Shown piece by piece: positions 56,501 to 64,000 of a stretch of DNA of 64,000 bases. The stretch covers positions 191,154,760 to 191,218,759 of the forward strand of contig CM069433.1 in NCBI GenBank assembly GCA_035610365.1. The letters are read 5' to 3'. Position 1 is the first letter of the stretch. Every line of letters begins with the position of its first letter. Origin of the DNA: Aquatica leii. Lineage: Eukaryota; Arthropoda; Insecta; Coleoptera; Lampyridae. The position numbers were made by a program, and so were the translations under genes. The notes under the pieces were generated by a model. The model had not been told where the DNA came from and ran no database searches. It saw only the letters and a program-made list of their open reading frames with translations.

Positions 56501-58003
56501 TTAAAGGCCACCAAACAAGTATGTCCCAAAATGACCCAACTCATGCTGATCGTTTTTAAACCATGAATCACTGACAACGTGTCGCTTCCAACGTTTTTAT
56601 TAAATATATTTTTGGCATTTACCCGAATTGAAAATGATAATAAAAGTCTTCTTAGTAAACATACTGAAACAGTCAGAATTTGTTTAAGTAATAAAAGCAA
56701 CATTTGTACTTACAAGCGAATTGTTTATCCAGTTTCAATTCTGGGTATTCGTTGTGATCTTGAATGGGAGTTTCGGTGCCTGATGTCGATGGCGCTTGAT
56801 CGTTGTTATTGTTATTGTTGTTGTTGTTAGAGTCGTTGTCTTTGGTTTGGGTTTTGGTAACCACGTAAAAACCAGAATTTCCTAAAGTGAATTGTTGCTT
56901 TTAAAAACGAATTCCAAATAAGCAAAACATTTAGAAGAATTGAATAATAGTAGGAAATTAAATTCACTAACAATCAAACGTATATAACTATGTCAAATTT
57001 GTTTCTTAAAAATGTGGAAACTGCATCAGAGTATCTTAGTGCTGAAGAGTCCCAATAGGATGAAACAGCTGTCCACTAGTCTTTGATGATGGTTTCCGCA
57101 GTTACACAAACAAAATTTTTTAATTTCCCGCTATTATTCAAACAATAGTATGAAATTGTGGGGTTTAAACTAAAAATACTAATTACATAGTTCATAGTTT
57201 TGTATATATAATTTAGAAGAATAATTTTACAATTTTTGAATTTGATAAAAAAATCAGATGACAAAATCGAAAAAATCACTTACCGTTGTACATTTTCGAA
57301 TCTGCTATACCTACGTCAAGTTTAGCAACTGTTTCTCTCAAATTACTATCGGTGTTTGCGTAGTTGGTGCAGTTCATCACCATCGTTTTTCTTTTCTCTT
57401 TTAACCGCTGTACGTACATATCGAAGGTTGTTCCACTAATTAACAGCACCGCGACAATACTTGAGACGACACTGTAAATATACAAAATTGAAAATAAATC
57501 GTCACTATGTGGTTTCATACCATAGAATCTGAAAAGTACTATCCGTCCAAACATTGAACCGTTGATGATGGGAACGTACAGTTTCTACTTTAACAGTGAC
57601 CATTGGTGCTGTTTTAGATGTTTCTTCCATTATTTTGCGTGCGTCGTCATCGGTACATATTTTAGGCAAACATAAGCCTATGTGCACGGTTTTTTGCTAA
57701 GGAACAGTTTATATTTTTGGTTTCTATAACATTAACGACCGGTTGTACCAACAAGACTTAAACGTAAGCAATGCTTAAAAACAATCTTTGAAACAGGGGT
57801 ATCTAAGTTTTTAAGCTTTGCTTAAGTTTAGGTCGTGGTGCAACCGGCCATAAGAGTAATACCTCAGTTGTAAACGACGAGTTAATGTTGACTCGCAACA
57901 TAAAATATCCTAGTGGGAACGGAGACGTTTTTAAATGCGCTAAGAGGACGCTTTTGTACTTGTAAAGATGCGTATAATCGCTTTCGGTGAATGTTGAATT
58001 ATC
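47552..58003 (-). CDS. Nose resistant to fluoxetine (NRF-6)-like acyltransferase 3 membrane protein, 5' exons missing
   Basis: Eleven exons join in phase: 57863-58003, 57521-57696, 57284-57471, 56714-56881, 56493-56663, 48831-49059, 48620-48785, 48493-48572, 48213-48438, 47989-48160 and 47552-47826. Together they give 663 residues plus a stop. The first two encode the end of the extracellular NRF domain (VHIGLCLPKICTDDDA). A membrane segment (VVSSIVAVLLISGTTFDMYV) and a low-complexity Asn-rich loop (nine AAC/AAT codons) follow. The acyltransferase-3 domain includes IHGLKTISMSWVILGHT with the family His, SVDTFFFTSGLLVSFLYF, CPKYWWRNLLYINTLFP, MLWSWYLADDTQFYIVG and a final GFVNKLLSASVLYPFSRVTY, followed by several helices. 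The family is named after a C. elegans gene needed in lipid or sterol transport; the substrate in insects is not well known. The signal peptide and start lie beyond 58003, perhaps outside the window. The intron at 49060-56492 is filled by LINEs. Confidence 0.93.
49320..49790 (+). repeat. Dispersed repeat in NRF-6-like intron
   Basis: Related to 10640-10980 (shared CGCAAAAACGGCGTGATCCT and GGAATTGAAAGTGGCG blocks) and in part to 44855-44960. No coding capacity. Confidence 0.6.
50439..52860 (+). pseudogene. R1-clade LINE ORF2, copy A (decayed)
   Basis: It begins with the start of ORF2 (50499, MADKQITKILQINVGRR-like) and its endonuclease (LISEPNTILASN; VFAGDFNA with frame loss; DHNYICFEI). An RT follows with KKSQDPTASLWKL, TYRPKCLINNLGKIYERLL, PVQFGFKKGKSTVDALERI, SLDIENAFNSVPW, a CGVPQGSILG box (about 52140), AYADYL (the usual YADD is YADY) and an R1-type tail, ILYAAPIWNKTMN ... 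ALRIILSYRTVS. Several stops and shifts are present. The copy ends near 52860, before the C-terminal zinc region. It is about 2.6 kb from, and in the same direction as, copy B. Confidence 0.88.
52950..55420 (+). pseudogene. R1-clade LINE, copy B (end of ORF1, ORF2, C-terminal zinc region)
   Basis: It opens with the last zinc knuckle of ORF1 (KAACADPKHCAMCDC, about 53000). ORF2 starts at about 53122 overlapping the ORF1 end. Endonuclease pieces (LISEPNIIITSNME; VFAGDFNAN; LSDHNFICFQIRKN) are followed by the RT (TYRPICLISN-like; STVDALERICELAR; SLDIKNAFNSVPWNL; CGVPQGSILGPTLWN-like at 54740). The active-site region is largely deleted at 54835-54850. The C-terminal region survives: IDDAHHTVFKCRRWQQYREE gives the CCHC-type motif of R1 proteins at about 55210-55280. 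It is closely related to copy A, and both have decayed. Confidence 0.88.
55680..56275 (+). pseudogene. RTE-type LINE fragment (RT palm to C-terminus)
   Basis: A broken reading gives GIRQGDTISAKLFTISLESI (about 55795-55855), a thumb fragment ININREKLLHLRF (about 55886), then a region YVYLGQKIIIERQN (about 56054). These are the characteristic blocks of RTE-clade pol-like proteins. The catalytic FADD segment is lost. The fragment is close to, and in the opposite direction to, the NRF-6-like exon 56493-56663. Confidence 0.75.
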
Positions 58004-58395
58004 CTGTAAAAAAAAGAAAAAAAAAGTTTTACACACTGTGTTTGGGTGTCAATTAATTATTGAATAATATATAAAAAAGTCTCTAATGTTTCTATAATCT
58101 CTTACAAACTTTTTTTCTATTTAATTAACAACACAAAATCATTTATTTATTGTATTTAATATTTATAGTACAAAACCAATAATAATTATTAATTGAAGTA
58201 ACTTTTTTACAGTTTTAATCCATAAAAAGGAGAAACCAAAAAATTGTTCATTCCGCAGCACGAAACATTATTCGTAATATCATTGATTTTTTCGATACAT
58301 AACAAGTATCTTGTCAATGAATATATTACGACCGATTTTTAACTTCCTGCTGGGAAATTCTTGACTTTAAAAAAAAACTTGGATTTCATTAGAAA
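58004..58395. other. Upstream of the last NRF-6-like exon seen; no gene recognised
   Basis: This is either intron or intergenic DNA. A pyrimidine tract and CAG acceptor border the exon at 58003. The missing N-terminal exons (signal peptide and start of NRF domain) could not be found from here to 64000. Confidence 0.5.
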
Positions 58396-58640
58396 TGCTG
58401 TAATACACGTAAACTTAATCCAACTGAATCCATATGTAGTCTCGTGAAAAGAAAAACTGCATTGAATAATATCGCACAAGGAGGTATTGACATTAAAAAG
58501 TTAGTTCGAAATGCATTTTGTGATTTAATAAATGAAGATTAGAAAAAGCAGTGCAATCATGTGTTAAATCTTTGTGAAGAAATGTGGAAAACAGATCGTT
58601 TAATTGATTAGGTTGTGGTTGACGTTTACAGTGAATAATG
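58396..58640 (+). pseudogene. DDE transposase C-terminal fragment (IS630/Tc1-like)
   Basis: A plus-strand frame reads RKLNPTESICSLVKRKTALN and later LVRNAFCDLINED, CNHVLNLCEEMW. The pattern LNPxE...W..VK then 'L+ EAF..+T.EDW..C..HV...E..YW' is typical of the last 90 residues of IS630/Tc1/pogo-like DDE transposases, where the Glu of NPTE is catalytic. One stop (at DWKK) and the absence of everything upstream show a relic. The assignment rests on pattern only. Confidence 0.55.
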
Positions 58641-59449
58641 AGCGAGACGCTGAAGAAACTTAATCTTTAGGTAGCAATAATTAATCAATTTATAAATTTG
58701 TCAATAAAAGATTTTTTAAAAAACCGTGCCAGTTGTAGTTATTATAATTTTGATTAATGATTAAATTAAAACTAAATATTCGTGTAGCAGATAATATTGT
58801 TCATACGTAATACGAAAACATTTTTTTAACTTATACATTTGCGTATTAGTAATTTGGGTTGCTTGACATTTTTTTATTTAAAATGGCAGGTTCTCAGAAA
58901 CAATTTATTCTTTCATCAATAAATAAAAATAACAACCTGAAATAATATTTAAGTTTAATCTTTTGTGTTATATCTGTCACAAAGAATAAAGAATCCTAAG
59001 CTTTTGCGGTTTTCTTGGTTGCGATTATAAACGACTTTTGGTGTAGACCGCACTGGCATTCACCATTCCGAAGATGCAAACTGCAATGTCTTGCAAAACG
59101 TCACTTTGTTTGGGTTCACGAACAACGATACGGCAAAAGCCAAGCTCTACTTCTTGTTTTGGCTGTCAAGGACAGACTAGGATCAAGCCTGAAAAATCTA
59201 GGTGTTTAACTACGACTCGGTCTAAGCCTAAAATAGCTTATAATCGCAGAAGGACTATACTATGGTAGCATATGTATGGGTAGCGGATAGACACTTTCTG
59301 TGATCCCGACTGGAATAAGTTTATTTCAGGGCAGCGACCTTGCCCACGCGAGCCATGATTTTCTCTCACTCCTAAAAAGGAAGGGAATCATATCCTAACC
59401 TCCTAATCCCAACCCATCCAACGCCAAACCCCACCTATATCTCTACCCA
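58641..59449. other. No gene recognised
   Basis: Noncoding. A GC-richer part at 59020-59230 carries two overlapping frames of 64 codons with no domain; it may be another repeat. Confidence 0.4.
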
Positions 59450-60205
59450 CTTGCCAACCCGTTTAGCCATATATAAAAATGCAACAATACAAGTAACGAC
59501 AGCAGTACAAACCAGCAAATTCAGGACACATCGTAAAGTACGACAAGTCGACTCAATCTGTCCTAAATTATTCACATTGGCTTTGGAAGACATGTTTAGA
59601 AGATTGGACTGGGGAAAAAGAGGAATAACAATAGATGAAGGATTAAACCATCTGAGATTCGCCGAGGACATAACACTGATAGTAAGGAACAAAGAAGAAT
59701 TACAAGAAATGTTGGAAAAACTGAACGAGGTATCAAAACAGATAGGAATGAAAATAAACAGTCAGAAAACAAAATGCTCAACAAATGATACAGAAGAACA
59801 ACAAGATTGATCTAGAAGACAAAGCAACAGAAAAAGTGAGACTCCAAGTAATGCAAAGAGCAATGGGGAGAAGAATGCTGAACATCAAATTACGCGACCA
59901 TATACCTAACACTGATATACGTAGAAGATCAAAAGTTTTTGACGCAGTAGAACGACTCTGTTTCTTAAGATGGAACTAGACAGGACACGTAGGAAGAATG
60001 GAAGGGGATAGATGGACGCGTAAAATTATAGAATGGAGACCTCGAGAAAACAAAAGATCTAGAGGAAGACCAGAAACCAGGTGGACGGATGACATCAAGA
60101 AGATGATAGGACACGATTGGGTAAGGAAATCACATAACTGAGAAGAGTGGAAAAACCTAAAGGAGGCTTACATCCGACGATGGATGGAATAAAAAAAGAA
60201 GAAGC
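59450..60205 (+). pseudogene. RTE-type LINE, 3' part
   Basis: The frame at 59451-59810 has SICPKLFTLALEDMFRRLDW, ITIDEGLNHLRFAEDITLIV and a thumb, MLEKLNEVSKQIGMKINSQK. The usual FADD catalytic box reads FAED, so the second metal-binding Asp-Asp pair is altered. A second frame (59785-59979) continues LQVMQRAMGRRMLNIKLRDH and, after a stop, RGRPETRWTDDIKKM, the signature C-terminal block of RTE proteins. The 3' end (AATAAAAAAAGAAG, about 60190) is the usual short tail. Confidence 0.87.
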
Positions 60206-61103
60206 ATATACTATATAATATAAGCTTCATATTATTTTTGCTTTAGCTGATGATTGCAAAAAACATGGTATTAAAACACGGCATAAAGAAGAAAAAAGAG
60301 ATTCGTCGATTACATTTTTGATCGTGCAAACAATTGGACCTTCTACATCACTGTTGTGTTCAGATAATATTTTGTAAAAAAAAGTCTGTCATAACAAATA
60401 TAAAGAAATTATTACTATTAATTGCTTTAATTCCAAGTAAGTTTTATTTATGTTAGAGTCATTGCTATTACCATTTGTTTTCAATGATACCGGGTAAAAC
60501 GTTCTTTTTTGAAGAATTTATTGTGCGTTATGTTTTCTAATTGCATCATTGTTCAAATTGTTTTGTATTTAGGGTAATTTTCTTGGAATAGTTAGAATGG
60601 TTTTGGAACATGTATTTGTGAAACTTTTAAGTTCAAAAGTTTTGCTTTGATTAGTTATATTAACGGATTTACTCGTTTGTCAAATATAAATCAAGTGTTC
60701 CGGTATTATTATCTTGTGGAAATTCAGTTTGTGACACACGTAATTTATCTTCTTTTTTGTAACTGATTCTTCATCTTTTACACCAACTTCAGCTTTGCTC
60801 AAATCAGAACGCGCTGTCCGAGTACTGCATTTAGAATCAAGTATTTATGAGTAACGATTATTGAAACTAATAATTGCTTAAATTGTGAGTTGACATCTAT
60901 TACAATTTTATGTATATACAACCTAACACTCTTTCAATTCCACAAGCCTGATGAAGTACGCACGTCGTCGCACGAAACGTTGCCTACAAAGAATACCTTG
61001 AGTGTTTGTCCATCCCTCCTAAACAAAAGATTAAAATACCCATAGTATAACATTGTTTATGTTACATTAACTCAAGCATTTCATTAATAATATTAAAATC
61101 ATT
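60206..61103. other. No gene recognised
   Basis: AT-rich. About 60947-60985 contains a CCTGATGAAG ... GCACGAAACGTTG arrangement seen at the 3' ends of several insect retroelements; a short relative (GCACGAAACGTCGC) occurs on the minus strand in the hairpin loop at about 10467-10482. Confidence 0.4.
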
Positions 61104-61105
61104 TA

Positions 61106-62405
61106 CACTGGGTTTCAAATAAAATGCACCGCATAGAAGGTAGAGTCGGAGGGCTGAAATTTTGTATACAAAACTGTTATATATGGACACATAAATGCTT
61201 AAAATTTGGAATGAAAATGTATATGTATTCAAAAAATGTACATGGTGTTATCAACATCTTCACTCTTCTTTTACTTTTATTTCTGAACTCTTATCGTTGT
61301 AGTTTTTTTAGATTTTTTGAGATTTAGATATCAGTTGTCACTGTTTGTAAGTGTCAGCATGCCATAAGTTTGCAGACGAGGTAATTTTCAACAATTAACG
61401 ACTTTCGAGAGAAGGCGAATTATTCGTATGCAGGAAGCTGGGTTGGGATATCGTGAAATCGCCAGAAGATTAGGACGTACTCATTTAACAATATTAAGAA
61501 AACATCGAAAATGGCAGGAGGAACAGTTGAAAACACGACGTAGAGGTACTGGACGACCCAGAGTCACGCATAAACGAGAAAATGGTCTGTTAAGAAGAAG
61601 TGCCCTTCACTCTTGGGAACCATCGTGTTCAGTTGGAATAAACTGGATACGAACAGTTGGTCGCAGTCTGTAAACTCTCGTATTTCTGTAACACCTCACT
61701 ACCAAAAAGTCAGAATTCAATGGTGCCAAGCCAGACAACATTGGCTACATGAATGGAACAGCATTATTTTTTCTAATAAGTCTAGGTTCTGTTTATGGCA
61801 CTCGGACGGGCGTACACGTGTGCGGAGATCTTGAGGACAACGCTACGATTTACAGTTTGTACAACGAAGACATACTGGTTTAACACCTGGTCTAATGGTT
61901 TGGGGTGGCAGTTATTGTGGAAGCCGCTCTCTTTTAACATTTATCCAAGGCACGTTAAATGCTCAACGTTACATCGACAACGTCTTAGAACCAGTTCTTC
62001 TACCTCTTCTTCAAGAACGTCCAGATGCTATCTTTTGTTTTTGAAGAGAATGACATAAATTTGCTACCGTGGCCTGCTAGATTGCCAGATTTATAGCAAA
62101 TAGAACATGTCTGGGACATGATGGACAGAAAACTGCGTCATCTAACTCACCTTCTAAATACCATGAAAATTGCAACAACAGCTCCAAATAGTCGGGGATG
62201 AGATACCCTAGGACGCAATAAATCATCTCATTTCCAGCATGCCTAGAAGGGTAACTTCTTGCATACAAGCACGTGGTGATGCTATACATTATTGCTATTT
62301 TTTCAATAAAACATTGTGTTGCTTACTCCAAATTGTTTTACATACAAAATTTCAACACTCCACGTCTACTCCTTCTATGTGGTGCATTTTATTTGAAACC
62401 TAGTG
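61106..62405 (+). mobile_element. Tc1/mariner-family DNA transposon (1.3 kb), inactive
   Basis: Terminal inverted repeats of about 75 bp: the left end CACTGGGTTTCAAATAAAAT and the minus-strand right end CACTAGGTTTCAAATAAAAT share most bases. The element is flanked by TA on both sides (61104-61105, 62406-62407), the Tc1/mariner target. Length is normal for the family. The transposase is described separately. Confidence 0.95.
61428..62290 (+). pseudogene. Tc1-like transposase remnant
   Basis: The frame begins with a helix-turn-helix DNA-binding part (AGLGYREIARRLGRTHLTIL) and an RRRGTGRPR hook typical of Tc1. After a deletion the catalytic domain follows: WNSIIFSNKSRFCL, where the first catalytic Asp (usually DESRF) reads Asn; GLMVWGGSYCGSRSLLTFIQ; ARLPDL*QIEHVWDMMDRKL around the second Asp and the Glu. 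At least three stops or shifts are present. It lies within the TIR-bounded element 61106-62405 and is inactive. Confidence 0.9.
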
Positions 62406-62407
62406 TA

Positions 62408-63218
62408 GAATCTATTTTATAAAACTTTTTTTACAATTTAAAGTTTTCATTTTTGAACATAAGTTTGTTTCTAAGTTTTTGTAATGTAATGAAAATTAGA
62501 GCACGGCATATTTATAACTTAGCAAAATCAAAAAAAGGCCATTGAACATATATCTTCATTTGTGGTTGAAAGCAGAAAAAAATTGACATGCACAAGCAGG
62601 AGTACCATTGTTGTTCAAAAACAACTTAAAATATCTATAACTTTATATTTAGGTGGGCCGATCACTACGTAGACTTCTCTAGGTTTTATAATATCTACTT
62701 AACCAACCGAACGAACCAAACATATTAAGTGTACAAAGCCAAAAATAAGGAACTGCGACTAACAATCAAAAAGTAAGAAACTAAAAATTGAAGCAATGCT
62801 TGCAAATTGACAGAAATCCGGCAACCAAAAACAAATAACAGAGATAACTACAATCAATTATTCTACCCAAAACAATGAAAAAAAAAGGGCGTGTACTAGT
62901 GTACACATGTAAGAAGTGAAACTTCTTTATGGCCTTATTTTTAGCAAAATGATCTACATGCAACTTTTCAGAAATTGGTTAAATAAAGTTAAATTAGATA
63001 AAGTTTAAACAAAAGGATTTTATTATCATAGACATGAATACAAAAAAAAAGGATTTTATTATCATAGACATGAATACAAATAACCGATTGCGCCACGAAG
63101 GCTGATATTTGATGATTTTGTAGAATTTGTGGAGTATTACAACAACAATTGATCGTATCTTATAGCAACGTTTTGACCGTGTACCTTATAACCATCCGTT
63201 TTGTGACCTAGACTATGT
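62408..63218. other. No gene; contains a 34-bp tandem duplication
   Basis: AT-rich. The unit at 63011-63044 is repeated exactly at 63047-63080 with two A residues between (core AGGATTTTATTATCATAGAC). This may be a recent local duplication or an assembly artefact. Confidence 0.7.
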
Positions 63219-63270
63219 GCCTCCTTGGCGCAATCGGCTAGCGCGTTCGGCTGTTAACCGAAAGGGGGCG
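63219..63270 (+). tRNA. tRNA-Asn(GTT) relic lacking variable loop and T arm
   Basis: GCCTCCTTGGCGCAATCGGC, TAGCGCGTTCGGC, anticodon GTT at 63253-63255 and AACCGAAAG match a cytosolic tRNA-Asn from the acceptor strand through the anticodon arm, including the A box TGGCGCAATCGG. It then jumps to GGGGGCG, which still pairs with the 5' acceptor strand. About 20 nt (variable loop, T arm with B box) are missing. A TTTTT run follows at about 63274-63278. It is most likely a pseudogene. Confidence 0.85.
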
Positions 63271-63509
63271 AACTTTTTATTTATTTTACTACCTTTGAAC
63301 ACCTTGTACAATTTGTATTTATTTAAAAATATTTTAGAATTTTATAATAAATAATTCCACCCAAGATGGCGTAACGGAATAATGTTACGCGTAACCGAAA
63401 AAAAAAATGTGACGCGTAAAATATGACGGTAAATTTTTTTCCAACGCCGATAAAAAAGTTTCACTTCAAAAACACGATGGCACATTTTTAACTTAGACAA
63501 AAAATGAAT
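63271..63509. other. No gene recognised
   Basis: AT-rich spacer with three CG-containing repeats of the type GTTACGCGTAAC / GTGACGCGTAAAA (about 63383-63420), of unknown meaning. Confidence 0.4.
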
Positions 63510-63725
63510 TTAAAAGAAGAAATATAGGAGTAAGGTAACAGACACATTAGAAGACTACACGATTGAAAATATAGTACAACGTATCAAGGAAATGAAAAGA
63601 GAGTGACTTGGAAATGTTGCCATCGAGTTAATTAATTATGGCGGAATTCATCTAGCAAAATACATAACTAAATGAATCAGTAAATATCTGCAAACACACA
63701 AACTACTATTGGAATGGAAAACATT
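63510..63725 (+). pseudogene. RTE-type LINE fragment (RT N-terminal part)
   Basis: A reading IENIVQRIKEMKRE, then AIELINYGGIHLAKYITK, LLLEWKTLC matches the start of RTE RTs ('V...I+.MK.GKA.G.DGI..ELIKYGG..L...+T....I..EW...'). Stops are present. It is about 70 codons. Confidence 0.7.
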
Positions 63726-63860
63726 GTGCATAGATACAGTATCTAGATACTTTTGGAGTATCTAGTTACATATCTAGATACACTAGACAAAATGTAACTG
63801 TATCTGTATCTAGATACATTTTTCGTAGTATCTAAGTGGTTTAAATACTTAAATACTTTT
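63726..63860. repeat. Array of TATCTAGATAC-type palindromes
   Basis: Five or more variants of the palindrome GTATCTAGATAC or TATCTAGATACA occur in 130 bp (for example 63741-63750, 63770-63781, 63808-63819). Such clusters are seen in subterminal parts of some DNA transposons. No terminus was identified. Confidence 0.6.
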
Positions 63861-64000
63861 TTTTGCTCAAATTGTAAATAGTAGTAAAAGTTTTTACTAA
63901 ACACCGTGGTAGTTTTTTGTCAGTTCATCATATACATTACAATTTGAATTTGGGGACTTTGTATTCGGTGTTTTATGAGTGTAATTTTTTCAGCGTCGCC

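Noticed and set aside
60947-60990. Possible hammerhead ribozyme (CTGATGAAG ... CACGAAAC)
   Set aside because: Core-like words are present, but the bases between them do not form stem II next to CUGAUGA and GAAA, so the fold is not supported.
1-64000. CRISPR arrays, bacterial operons, riboswitches
   Set aside because: None seen; introns, LINEs and Pol III genes show eukaryotic nuclear DNA.

Overview
This window looks like nuclear DNA from an insect. Three spliced host genes with 49-68 bp introns sit in AT-rich, repeat-dense DNA, and the transposable elements are typical of arthropods (jockey, R1 and RTE LINEs, Ty3/gypsy elements, a Penelope-like element, hAT and Tc1/mariner DNA transposons). 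The very short introns suggest a beetle or another holometabolous insect, but that is an inference. Most long reading frames belong to transposons; host coding sequence is well under 10 percent of the window.

Host genes. (1) PSMD5, a 26S proteasome assembly chaperone, is complete at 11916-13688 (+): six exons and a predicted 498 aa. (2) An ankyrin-repeat protein with a SOCS-box-like C-terminus (ASB-like) is at 32885-34625 (+): three exons, about 546 aa, with one intron whose length hides it inside an open frame. (3) A 'nose resistant to fluoxetine' (NRF-6)-like acyltransferase-3 membrane protein is at 47552-58003 (-): eleven exons in the window, N-terminal exons missing, and one 7.4-kb intron filled with LINE copies. 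RNA genes: a 5S rRNA gene split in two by a LINE (20144-20183 and 24833-24910), and a tRNA-Asn relic that has lost its T arm (63219-63270).

Layout. 1-3123: 3' part of a gypsy element (-). 5229-5973: short hAT element. 6790-10260: remains of three LINEs. 10386-10980: hairpin and dispersed repeat. 11916-13688: PSMD5. About 14890-17290: LTR, primer-binding site and T-rich internal DNA of another retroelement. 17300-19928: element with 406-bp inverted arms. 20144-24910: jockey-type LINE inside the 5S gene. 25548-30328: gypsy element (-) with one LTR cut to 31 bp. 30330-32530: jockey and Penelope-like fragments. 32885-34625: ASB-like gene. 34764-41759: gypsy element (-) whose Pol reads into a macrodomain, with a 1.5-kb solo LTR inserted in pol. 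43458-44349: another LTR with primer-binding site. 45000-46190: second decayed gypsy pol. 47552-58003: NRF-6-like gene with two R1-type LINE copies and an RTE fragment in its intron. 58400-63850: transposase, RTE, Tc1/mariner and tRNA fragments.

The two observations that most deserve follow-up are the TARG1/OARD1-like macrodomain fused in frame to a gypsy integrase (about 35573-35882), with both expected catalytic positions present, and the LINE inserted exactly inside a 5S rRNA gene with an 11-bp target duplication, an initiator/DPE-type promoter at its first base and the 5S internal promoter intact just downstream. All gypsy, LINE and Tc1 coding regions carry frameshifts or stops, so these copies are decayed.
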